Assembly (NCBI RefSeq): GCF_002209535.1
Contig: NZ_NJIG01000027.1
Coordinates: 1-47,151, forward strand
Source: Achromobacter marplatensis
GTDB taxonomy: Bacteria > Pseudomonadota > Gammaproteobacteria > Burkholderiales > Burkholderiaceae_B
DNA: 47,151 nt
Direction of reading: 5' to 3'
Below the pieces are notes generated by a model, which did not search any database, was not told the origin of the DNA, and saw only the letters and a program-made list of their open reading frames with translations. The stretch's first letter is position 1. The number at the start of each line of letters is the position of its first letter. Shown in pieces: positions 6,945-12,771 of the stretch. A program made the translations under genes and the position numbers.

Positions 6945-7369
6945 TGCCATCTCCTTGTTCATTCGTAAGCCCGCTCTAGGAACGGGCTGGCGGATGAATT
7001 CCGGAGCAGTGCGCTACCTGGCTGTTCCCGCTAATGCGGCTCCAGGTAGGGCGCTGCCCGACACGCCGATTGCGCGACTCCCTGTCTATGCAGGCTCGCA
7101 ACGGTCATGGGTCCCGGACTGCTCCCGGTGGTCTTCCTCCGAATACCCGCGTTCGGCTGATTGCACGCGCTGGCCAACTTCTCGCCAGACACCAGGTCGC
7201 GGCGGACTGCGTCTATCTCTCCCGATAGCTCACCGCCGGAGTGCTGGTTTTCGGTTCTTTTCGTCCAGGGCATCCACGGAATTCCCACGGCGCCGCGCTT
7301 CTCAGCGCAGGCGGGACGGTCTTGGTCGGGTTGTTAAAGAGCGGGCCTCGGCGTGATTGGTGAGGCGTT
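6945..7369 (-). promoter_or_regulatory. long structured 5' leader of the left operon
   Basis: About 425 nt separate the predicted PL start from the first gene. Apart from antisense noise I see no gene. On the RNA strand I find successive hairpins: GCGCT-GAGA-AGCGC; CGGCGG/CCGCCG enclosing CTATC-GGGAGA-GATAG; CTGG/CCAG; CCGAA/TTCGG; CCTG/CAGG; an 8-bp CTACCTGG/CCAGGTAG arm (7010-7052) with an inner CCGC/GCGG; and AGCCCG/CGGGCT (6968-6988) just ahead of the first ribosome-binding site. A boxA lies at its 5' end. A motif near 7278-7305 (GTGGGAATTCCG on the RNA strand) recurs in the 6199-6385 element. Such a leader fits RNA-based antitermination (nut- or put-like), by inference. Confidence 0.5.
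7332..7343 (-). promoter_or_regulatory. boxA antitermination element
   Basis: The minus strand reads CGCTCTTTAACA, matching the rRNA-operon/phage boxA consensus for NusB-NusE loading. It lies roughly 26-38 bases downstream of the predicted PL start, the position used by lambdoid nut sites. No convincing boxB follows directly, although hairpins do. Confidence 0.7.
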
Positions 7370-7375
7370 GAACAG

Positions 7376-7404
7376 ATAGTAGCGAACGCTACGCTTTTGT
7401 TCAA
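7376..7404 (-). promoter_or_regulatory. left early promoter (PL-like)
   Basis: Reading the minus strand: -35 TTGAAC (7404-7399), a 17-base spacer, and -10 TACTAT (7381-7376), close to sigma-70 consensus. The operator at 7379-7392 overlaps the spacer and -10, and a second operator covers the -35. Transcription would start near 7369 and enter the left early operon. This is the expected target of the repressor. Confidence 0.8.
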
Positions 7405-7417
7405 TAGCAAATGCTAC
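7379..7417. promoter_or_regulatory. left operator region, two palindromic sites
   Basis: Site 1 is GTAGCGAACGCTAC (7379-7392), and site 2 is ATAGCAAATGCTAC (7404-7417). They share the form GTAGC-N4-GCTAC with the right operators at 9827-9878, so one protein family (repressor and Cro-like) should bind all of them. Centre-to-centre spacing is 25 bases. Confidence 0.8.
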
Positions 7418-7479
7418 GCTTTTTTGTAACAGTGAGGCGCGATACCATCCCGCATGGCTTCGTCACTAAGGGGCAGACA

Positions 7480-7989
7480 ATGAGATGGCTTTTGTTAGAG
7501 GGGGCATTAGCAGCCGTACTGCTAGCCGTCGTTGGTACGAGTGCCGCCTCCGCCGCGGAATTCACTAGAGAAGTGCGCGAGTTGAGTCAGAAGTACATGC
7601 GGGCGAGTGGCCAATGCAGTCTTCATGCAGCGCCGAGCCCAATCGGAAGTCGGGCATGCTCAGCCGCGCCCGTTTATGCGAAGGCTCTGGGCGAAAAGGG
7701 TTGGGATGTCCAGAAGGCGAGAGAGACACTCGCCGGCGAGTGCCGCCAGCGAGCCTCAGCAAATCAGCTAGCTGCGATATATCGAGACACCGGGCGCACG
7801 CCGGCAGATGCGTTTGCTCTCATTCGTCAGGAAAAGTGGATCAAGGCATCGGACGCTTATCTGAAGCAGACGGTGAACGTCGTCTACTTTGAGAGGGACT
7901 TAGCCGGGATGTCTCCAATGCAGATACTTAAGGGAGTGCAGGACGCTTGCCTGTATGGGCCAGATCCGGACTGGAAGCCACTGCAGTAG
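7480..7989 (+). CDS. secreted/periplasmic hypothetical protein in the immunity region
   Basis: I use the ATG at 7480 (MRWLLLEGALAAVLLAVVG), which has AAGGGG 6 bases upstream; the longer frame has no such support. Residues 1-26 form a Sec signal peptide ending SAASA, with cleavage likely before AEF. The mature part is a 143-residue, mainly helical protein with three Cys (QCSLH, ACSAA, ECRQR plus DACLYG), likely disulfide-bonded. It is transcribed away from PL, beside the left operators and convergent with the two-TM gene. A role in lysogenic conversion or envelope alteration is plausible from position; no family is recognised. Confidence 0.7.
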   Translation: MRWLLLEGALAAVLLAVVGTSAASAAEFTREVRELSQKYMRASGQCSLHAAPSPIGSRACSAAPVYAKALGEKGWDVQKARETLAGECRQRASANQLAAIYRDTGRTPADAFALIRQEKWIKASDAYLKQTVNVVYFERDLAGMSPMQILKGVQDACLYGPDPDWKPLQ

Positions 7990-8027
7990 GCAATAAAAAA
8001 GCCACCCGGAGGTGGCTGGATGACATG

Positions 8028-8531
8028 CTAGGCTGTCGATTCAGAGTGCTCAAAATCAATTGGTCTTTGTCCAAAGCCAAACTGAGCAGCCAGGCGGCGA
8101 CGCATCGACAAGCATTCTGGCTTAACGTTCTTGCCCTCTGCGGCATCCTGCTCATCTTGGCACAGTTGCCCCAGTCCGCGCAGGGCCGGGGGCTCATCTT
8201 TAGCTATCAAATGAAATTGTGCTACTTGCTCCGCCTGTTCCAGCGAACCAGACTGGATTCTCGCCAGTAGATCAATGAACCGTTGAGCCAGCGCCGAGTG
8301 TTTACTTGCCATACCGGAAAAATCCAGTACTAGCGAAATGATAGTGAATGAAACGCTTATCACCCCTACAACAGCAGCGAACAAGACCGAAATTTTAGAA
8401 GCACCGAATGATGCGATTGCAAGTACCGAAATCCCCTTGCCAAGGCTATCCATAATTCGGAAAAAATGCTCTCTCTTTCGGTGATACCGAATGCTCACCT
8501 GTGTCTTGTATTCAGGGGTGATTGCGCTCAT
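8028..8531 (-). CDS. two-TM SLATT-like membrane protein, possible exclusion effector
   Basis: The 167-residue protein has a soluble helical start (YKTQVSIRYHRKREHFFRIM) and two adjacent hydrophobic helices at about 33-47 and 49-69 (ISVLAIASFGAS, VLFAAVVGVISVSFTIISLV). A cytosolic helical tail contains HSALAQRFIDLLARIQSG. This order, helix then two TMs then a helix with an Ala-Gln-Arg-Phe core, is what SLATT-type effectors of nucleotide-sensing defence systems show. The assignment is by eye. It overlaps the 68-residue gene by ATGA and lies downstream of the repressor on the same strand, the position of rexAB in lambda. Membrane-depolarising exclusion is a reasonable hypothesis, not shown. Confidence 0.65.
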   Translation of the reverse strand: MSAITPEYKTQVSIRYHRKREHFFRIMDSLGKGISVLAIASFGASKISVLFAAVVGVISVSFTIISLVLDFSGMASKHSALAQRFIDLLARIQSGSLEQAEQVAQFHLIAKDEPPALRGLGQLCQDEQDAAEGKNVKPECLSMRRRLAAQFGFGQRPIDFEHSESTA

Positions 8532-8734
8532 TTCCCATTCCCGTTGCCCCCGTTGCTGCCGCCTCCACTACGCCGCGGTTGCACCATTTCAATGTTAGGG
8601 GGATTGCTGTCATTGGCTATGCTGCGGCCATGGTCGCGGTTAGGGGTGGGCCTGTCGCGATGGTTTTCGTTGCTCCAGCTTTCGTTCGACTCTTCGCCTT
8701 TACCGGGGCGATAGTCATTGTTTTTCGTAGCCAT
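8528..8734 (-). CDS. small disordered partner of the two-TM protein (68 aa)
   Basis: Very hydrophilic, Asn/Gly/Ser/Arg-rich protein (MATKNNDYRPGKGEESNESW ... GGGSNGGNGNGK), probably disordered. It has a good CAGGAGAAG ribosome-binding sequence 8 bases before the ATG. Its stop overlaps the two-TM gene start by ATGA, so the two are co-translated. It could be a regulator, antitoxin or anchor for that protein. No family is recognised. Confidence 0.6.
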   Translation of the reverse strand: MATKNNDYRPGKGEESNESWSNENHRDRPTPNRDHGRSIANDSNPPNIEMVQPRRSGGGSNGGNGNGK

Positions 8735-8762
8735 TATTGCTTCTCCTGTGAAAAAAGGCTAT

Positions 8763-8809
8763 GCGCCGTTTTCGGCGCTTGTTGTTGTAGACGCTGCCGT
8801 TCACGGCAG
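8763..8809 (-). terminator. tandem hairpins after the repressor gene
   Basis: Directly after the repressor stop, the minus strand forms CTGCCGT/ACGGCAG (8794-8809) and then GCGCCG-AAAA-CGGCGC (8763-8778). Six bases later comes a run of six T, ahead of the 68-aa gene. It probably terminates only in part, letting some repressor transcript read into the two downstream genes. Confidence 0.5.
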
Positions 8810-8811
8810 TC

Positions 8812-9816
8812 TTAAGATCTCACCCACTGCCCCGCCTCATCATCCCGCAGTCTGGCGCCAGTCCAAACGACTTGGCCCAGCACCCGCACCGGGTGGCCAT
8901 TCTCAAGCGGGATGTCTGGGTAGGACGCGTTCAAAGACCGTGCCACCCATCGCTGAGTGAGGTTGTCTCGCGCCACAGTCTTGACGATCATCTTGCCGTC
9001 ATAGTTGATGGCGTACACGCCGCCGGCGGCAAGGTCGCGGATGGTCAGGCTCTCATTAGGCACGAGCAGCAGGGCGGCGCCATCTCTGATGAGCGGCTCC
9101 ATGCTGTCGCCTTTTGCATACACAACGACTGCTTTCCCTTGATCAGCGCCGACCGACCGCAGGAAGGACCTACGGAATTGAATGACGTCGGTTTGATCCT
9201 CCGCGTGATTCTCGATGCCGTCACCGGCAGCCAGGCGGACATCTGCCAGTTCAGGTACTGGCTCGAAGCTGTCGTTGGCAGCGGCGCGCGCACCCGTGGT
9301 CACGTTGGCAGAGACCAGAATCTTGCCGGAGCCCGCTGCTGGATGGTCGAGCACCTCCCGCATCGGGAATGCGTCATCAGCCGCGTGAGTATCCACCACT
9401 GAGCCACGGGTCGAACTGGTGGCCTTTTGCGCAGTTGTCGCCGCTACCTTAATCCCGATCTTCAGCTGCGCTATTGCCAGTGCCAGCGCTCCTTGCAGCG
9501 CGTTCAGCTGGGCTGGGGGCAGGGCGCGCACCTCTTGCTCTGGGATTTCAGGAAAGGGCCAGGGCGCAGGTGAGGGCGGGTTTGATGTTTCTGTGGCGCC
9601 GTCGGCGTCAAACCACCCCTTCATGCCGGGCATCGTCTCAATGGCCCAGATGGTTTTCTCAGTTACGGGCCGAATGCCAGAAATCATCTGGCGAACAAAT
9701 GCACCGTCCTTGTAGCCAAGCCGGCGTCCAAAGTCGGTTTTGTTCCCTTGCGATACGTGGTCCACGGCAGCCGCTAGGCGCGCAATCCGGAACTCGTTTA
9801 GTTCAACCTCATTCAT
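8812..9816 (-). CDS. CI-like prophage repressor, S24/LexA-type autoprotease
   Basis: I use the ATG at 9816 (MNEVELNEFRIARLAAAVDH), 334 residues; the longer frame would run through the operators. Residues 10-55 hold a helix-turn-helix (FGRRLGYKDGAFVRQMISGI). A Pro-rich linker and a predicted helix follow, then the C-terminal S24 domain. It shows a likely Ala-Gly cleavage site in RLAAGDG (197-198), the catalytic Ser238 in GDSMEP, and Lys279 in MIVKTV. It should bind the GTAGC-N4-GCTAC operators on both sides and cleave itself when RecA is activated. At 334 residues it is longer than lambda CI (237), mostly in the linker. Confidence 0.92.
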   Translation of the reverse strand: MNEVELNEFRIARLAAAVDHVSQGNKTDFGRRLGYKDGAFVRQMISGIRPVTEKTIWAIETMPGMKGWFDADGATETSNPPSPAPWPFPEIPEQEVRALPPAQLNALQGALALAIAQLKIGIKVAATTAQKATSSTRGSVVDTHAADDAFPMREVLDHPAAGSGKILVSANVTTGARAAANDSFEPVPELADVRLAAGDGIENHAEDQTDVIQFRRSFLRSVGADQGKAVVVYAKGDSMEPLIRDGAALLLVPNESLTIRDLAAGGVYAINYDGKMIVKTVARDNLTQRWVARSLNASYPDIPLENGHPVRVLGQVVWTGARLRDDEAGQWVRS

Positions 9817-9826
9817 GCGCGGAAAA

Positions 9827-9878
9827 GTAGCATGTGCTACGGGTGCATTTGCTACTTGCGAAACGTAGCAAACGCTAC
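9827..9878. promoter_or_regulatory. right operator region, three sites
   Basis: GTAGCATGTGCTAC (9827-9840) and GTAGCAAACGCTAC (9865-9878) match the left operators. A degenerate site GGTGCATTTGCTAC (9842-9855) lies between them. Three operators between divergent repressor and Cro-like genes is the lambda OR plan. The first site is 10 bases from the repressor start codon, and the third fills the spacer of PR. Confidence 0.8.
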
Positions 9879-9884
9879 TAGTAT
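9856..9884 (+). promoter_or_regulatory. right early promoter (PR-like)
   Basis: -35 TTGCGA (9856-9861), a 17-base spacer holding an operator, and -10 TAGTAT (9879-9884). The start point would be 9890-9892, at or next to the ATG at 9891, so the Cro-like gene is probably leaderless. Confidence 0.75.
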
Positions 9885-9890
9885 GTGCGA

Positions 9891-10157
9891 ATGGACCTGA
9901 ACTCATACCTGTCTTCCCCTGGCGCCCTGACTGTGGCGCAACTCCGTGCGCGCATGGTCGAGCTTGGCTACGACGTCAAGAACGACGCGCAAATACGGCA
10001 GTGGCGCACTCGGTACAAGGATCGGCTCCCGTCTCCCGAAAACTGTGTTGGCTTGGAACTGGCCACAGAGGGCGTTATCCGCCGGCAAGACCAACGGCCG
10101 GATGACTTCTCGCGCATCTGGCCTGAGCTCGCTGGTGAAGAGGCGAGGGCGGCATGA
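9891..10157 (+). CDS. Cro-like regulator
   Basis: The 88-residue protein starts MDLNSYLSSPGALTVAQLRA. The segment LTVAQLRARMVELGYDVKNDAQIRQWRTRYKDR (about 14-47) reads as a helix-turn-helix of the YdaS/Cro type, with IRQW as recognition helix and a basic follow-on. The C-terminus is acidic. A GTG at 9885 is in frame, but the predicted transcription start falls at the ATG, which decides the choice. It lies divergent from the repressor and just after the right operators. It should compete with the repressor at the operators and commit to lytic growth. Confidence 0.75.
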   Translation: MDLNSYLSSPGALTVAQLRARMVELGYDVKNDAQIRQWRTRYKDRLPSPENCVGLELATEGVIRRQDQRPDDFSRIWPELAGEEARAA

Positions 10158-10159
10158 CA

Positions 10160-10324
10160 TCAATGCACCGTCGCCGATTCGCGGCCGTCGGTCGCCCACG
10201 CCATGCGGTCACGCTCGGCGCACAGCTCCTTAAAGATTTCCAGCACCGCCGTTTCGGTGGGGTCGATGAACGTCCGCTTGGCCACTGCGGCCGCGTTCTT
10301 CAAAAGCTGCTCGGTCTCGGTCAT
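10160..10324 (-). CDS. small antisense-strand phage protein (54 aa)
   Basis: A frame MTETEQLLKNAAAVAKRTFI ... ends GRESATVH. It is acidic and helical, with a middle part ETAVLEIFKELCAERDRMAW that looks like a real amphipathic helix. Its start overlaps the preceding minus gene's stop by ATGA. It ends 2 bases beyond the cro stop, so the pair faces the right operon head-on. Function is unknown. Confidence 0.55.
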   Translation of the reverse strand: MTETEQLLKNAAAVAKRTFIDPTETAVLEIFKELCAERDRMAWATDGRESATVH

Positions 10325-10479
10325 TTCTTTTCGGCGTCTTCGGCGGGAATTTCTACGTCCTGCGGCTTCGCGGTTTCGCTTTCGGCCGTTTGCTCGGACG
10401 GCTGAGAGAGAAGGGTGGCATCGATGCGCGCGAAGAGGTGCGCTCGGGTCACAGGTTTGGATTCGTTGTTGTTTTCCAT
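10321..10479 (-). CDS. small acidic antisense-strand protein (52 aa)
   Basis: Starts MENNNESKPVTRAHLFARID, then a likely disordered acidic tail (QTAESETAKPQDVEIPAEDA). The ATG at 10479 is preferred over one 25 codons upstream because the upstream stretch overlaps the start region of the CII-like gene. A TATAAA sequence lies about 15 bases upstream on this strand, a possible -10. It is coupled to the 54-aa gene after it. Confidence 0.5.
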   Translation of the reverse strand: MENNNESKPVTRAHLFARIDATLLSQPSEQTAESETAKPQDVEIPAEDAEKK

Positions 10480-10542
10480 GTGCCGAACTTTATAGGCGGC
10501 GCAGAAATACCGAAACGTTGAAATTTTGAAGGAATCAGCCCT

Positions 10543-11064
10543 ATGACCGCTCACTACACAAATACCCAGTGGCGCGACACGCTCTACAACACAGTGCGCA
10601 AGGCTGATGGCGGCGTTTCAGCGGCTGCGACTTTCCTCACCGAGCGACGTGACACGTCCATTCATCCTGAGTCCCTGCGCCGCAAGCTGAAAGGCGACGA
10701 GCAACTGGACATTGACGTTGCGGTCCTGCTGACCGAGTGGCTGGAAAGAGACATCACCACGTCCGACAAGTCCCGCGATTGGTTGCTGTCGCTTTGCGCG
10801 CAGGAAGGGCTGTTCGTGGATTTCGTTCCGCCGCCGCCGGCCAGCGGTCATCCGGACGAACTGGCGGCTCTCCAAGAAAAGCTGATGGAAGTCATGGCGA
10901 AGGTGGGCAAGATCGCCGCCGAGCTCCGTGATGCGATCGCTGATGGTGTGTTGTGCCAGAACGACGCCGACATGCTCGTACCGCTGTTCCGTGCAGGCCG
11001 CGTGATCTTGCATCGGATGGAGCGCAATGTACTGCGCGCGGTGTCGAAGGGACGGGCGCAATGA
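10543..11064 (+). CDS. CII-like regulatory protein (Phage_CP76 type)
   Basis: The 173-residue protein has an N-terminal helical DNA-binding part. GGVSAAATFLTERRDTSIHP followed by ESLRRKLKGDEQLDIDVAVL fits the CP76/CII family pattern of a helix-turn-helix with a Leu-Arg-Arg-Lys-Leu recognition segment (about 23-63). The C-terminal half is a long helix (ELAALQEKLMEVMAKVGKIA). An AAGGAA ribosome-binding sequence precedes the ATG. Position after cro matches a cII slot. It probably tunes the lysogeny decision. Confidence 0.7.
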   Translation: MTAHYTNTQWRDTLYNTVRKADGGVSAAATFLTERRDTSIHPESLRRKLKGDEQLDIDVAVLLTEWLERDITTSDKSRDWLLSLCAQEGLFVDFVPPPPASGHPDELAALQEKLMEVMAKVGKIAAELRDAIADGVLCQNDADMLVPLFRAGRVILHRMERNVLRAVSKGRAQ

Positions 11065-11474
11065 TGGACAAACAAGTGTTCGTCCTGTCGCACCCGTTGG
11101 CACGGCGCAACGCTGCCTACGCTTGCTCCAACGCGCCGGAAGGCTACCGAGTGGAGATCAAGCCTCGTACTCGCACGCTGGCGCAGAACGACATGATGTG
11201 GTCGATCCTGACCGACATCAGCCGCCAAGTTGAATTCATCGTCAATGGCGCGCTCGTTAAGGTGGCGCCGGAAGAGGTCAAGGACATCCTGACGGCCGGC
11301 CTGCGCCGTGAAACACGGATGGCGATGGGCATTGACGGCGGCATGGTCCTGCTGGGCCAACGCACCAGCAAGATGACCGTGAATCAGATGACGGAACTCA
11401 TCGAACTCGCCTACGCATTCGGCAACGGCAAGGGCGTTGAGTGGTCGCGCACCAGCCTTGGGAGAGACGCGTGA
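11061..11474 (+). CDS. ninB: NinB-family recombination protein
   Basis: The 137-residue protein begins MMDKQVFVLSHPLARRNAAY. It keeps the NinB pattern: VEIKPRTRTLAQNDMMWSIL (about 32-51), then VAPEEVKDILTAGL and the end TELIELAYAFGNGKGVEWS. NinB of lambda (Orf) binds ssDNA-SSB and helps load recombinase. The start overlaps the CII-like stop by ATGA; a second in-frame ATG follows at once. Confidence 0.9.
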   Translation: MMDKQVFVLSHPLARRNAAYACSNAPEGYRVEIKPRTRTLAQNDMMWSILTDISRQVEFIVNGALVKVAPEEVKDILTAGLRRETRMAMGIDGGMVLLGQRTSKMTVNQMTELIELAYAFGNGKGVEWSRTSLGRDA

Positions 11475-11929
11475 TTCGCAACTCGACCCTCCAGCGCAAG
11501 ACGCCGATGAAGCGCTCCAAAGCGGAGCGCGGCGAAGGCTTGGGCCGAAAGGTCGAGATTGTCATGGGCTTCTACCGCCCGCCTGGCCACAAGTTGCCGA
11601 CGTTGCTCCGCAGTGAGCAGCACCGCCGCAACGTGGCCGCGCTCGGCTGCCTGGTGACGGGGAAGCCCGCCCAGGCTTGCCATGTGAACTTGGGGAAGGG
11701 CGGCGCACTGAAGGCGTGCGACAGCCTTTGCTTCCCGCTGAACCCTGAACTTCACCGCCAGCATGACCAGGGCGGCATTCCGCGCGCAGAGCGCTGGAAG
11801 CGCGAATGGGAATACGTGGACGCAACCCGTGCCGCGTTGATGCAGTTGGGCAAGTGGCCGGCAGAAGTCGAAATGCATTACCAGCGCGCTGTGGAGCCGC
11901 TGCGCCGCTTGGTGAAAGGGGACGAGTGA
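11471..11929 (+). CDS. DUF968/Ref-like HNH-type nuclease
   Basis: Starts with GTG at 11471 in a GTGA overlap with ninB (VIRNSTLQRKTPMKRSKAER); the ATG at 11507 is an alternative. The core LRSEQHRRNVAALGCLVTGK...CHVNLG...KACDSLCFPLNPELHRQHDQGG (about 47-103) matches the DUF968 / phage Ref (recombination enhancement) HNH layout. The usual second Cys of the first CxxC is Thr here (CLVTG), so zinc binding may be altered. Ref-type enzymes cut ssDNA with RecA; NinB next door fits that. Confidence 0.75.
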   Translation: MIRNSTLQRKTPMKRSKAERGEGLGRKVEIVMGFYRPPGHKLPTLLRSEQHRRNVAALGCLVTGKPAQACHVNLGKGGALKACDSLCFPLNPELHRQHDQGGIPRAERWKREWEYVDATRAALMQLGKWPAEVEMHYQRAVEPLRRLVKGDE

Positions 11930-12771
11930 TGGCTGGAGACTGGATCAAGATGCGCGGCAACCTGTGGGATGACCCTCGCGTCGCCCGCTTGGTTGACCTA
12001 ACGGACACCAGCGAGGCAGCCGTCATTGGCGGTCTTTACTGGCTCTGGTCTACCGCTGACCAGCATACGGCTGATGGATTCATGCCGGGCCTCTCGTGCC
12101 GTCAGATTGATAGGAAGACCGGCGTTCCTGGCTTTGGTCAGGCGCTCGTCGATATCGGTTGGATTGAAGATCATTCAAATGGGATTTCGATCTTGAACTT
12201 TGAGGACCACAACGGAGCTTCCGCAAAGAAACGCGCCCAGACTGCAAAAAGGGTGGCGAACCATCGTACCGGTAACGCCCATGAAACTAACCATGATGAT
12301 TCGAGTAACGCTACTAGCGTTACGGGTGCGTTAGCTAGAGAAAGAGAAGAGAAAGAAGAAGAACTACCCCCCAACCCCCCTTGCCAGGGGGGTGAAGAGT
12401 CTGACGAGCCTTCGGCCGACAAACCCAAGCGGGAACGCAAAGAGCGCTGTTCGCTGAAAACCTTTCTTGACCGTTGCCGACAGGCCGGCGAGACGGCGAT
12501 CAGCGGGTACGAGCCTCTGCGCAAGTACGTGGACGGTGTCGAGCTGCCGATGGAATTTGTCCAACTTGCATGGGACGTCTTCAAGGGCGAGCACTCGCCT
12601 GGTGGCACCAACGAGCGCCGCTTGCAGGCTGACTGGCGCAAGCACTTCCTGAACTACGTGACCAAGGGCTACTACCGGCTTTGGTATGCCGATGCAGCCA
12701 ACGGCACGTACTCGCTGACGACCCAAGGCATCCAGGCCCAGCGGCTTCATGCCCACAAGGAGGCAGCATGA
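11929..12771 (+). CDS. O-like phage replication initiator
   Basis: The 280-residue protein begins MAGDWIKMRGNLWDDPRVAR. Residues 1-110 form a winged-helix-type N-terminus (GGLYWLWSTADQHTADGFMP, RQIDRKTGVPGFGQALVDIG) as in phage O/DnaD-like initiators. A low-complexity linker (REREEKEEELPPNPPCQGGE) follows, then a C-terminal helicase-contact domain (SLKTFLDRCRQAGE ... LQADWRKHFLNYVTKGYYRL). It directly precedes dnaB with an ATGA overlap. The DNA coding for the linker holds the probable origin (12273-12392), just as lambda ori lies in O. Confidence 0.8.
   Translation: MAGDWIKMRGNLWDDPRVARLVDLTDTSEAAVIGGLYWLWSTADQHTADGFMPGLSCRQIDRKTGVPGFGQALVDIGWIEDHSNGISILNFEDHNGASAKKRAQTAKRVANHRTGNAHETNHDDSSNATSVTGALAREREEKEEELPPNPPCQGGEESDEPSADKPKRERKERCSLKTFLDRCRQAGETAISGYEPLRKYVDGVELPMEFVQLAWDVFKGEHSPGGTNERRLQADWRKHFLNYVTKGYYRLWYADAANGTYSLTTQGIQAQRLHAHKEAA
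12273..12392. other. probable replication origin inside the O-like gene
   Basis: Four TAACGC units occur in 61 bases: 12273-12278 and 12306-12311 direct, 12317-12322 and 12328-12333 inverted. The middle two form a perfect 9+1+9 inverted repeat GTAACGCTA-C-TAGCGTTAC (12305-12323). A 27-base pure-purine run follows (12337-12363, mostly A and GA), then a strong ACCCCCC/GGGGGGT hairpin (12374-12393). Iterons next to a purine-rich unwinding segment, in the middle of the initiator gene, is the lambda ori layout. Confidence 0.6.

Noticed and set aside
10223..10233. boxA-like GCTCCTTAAAG on the plus strand downstream of PR
   Set aside because: It has a mismatch in the core, lies over 300 bases from the promoter and inside a minus-strand gene.
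10154..10405. Plus-strand 83-codon frame overlapping cro by ATGA
   Set aside because: Arg/His/Cys-rich composition is unlike the neighbours, and the minus-strand pair over the same bases has better protein character and mutual ATGA coupling.
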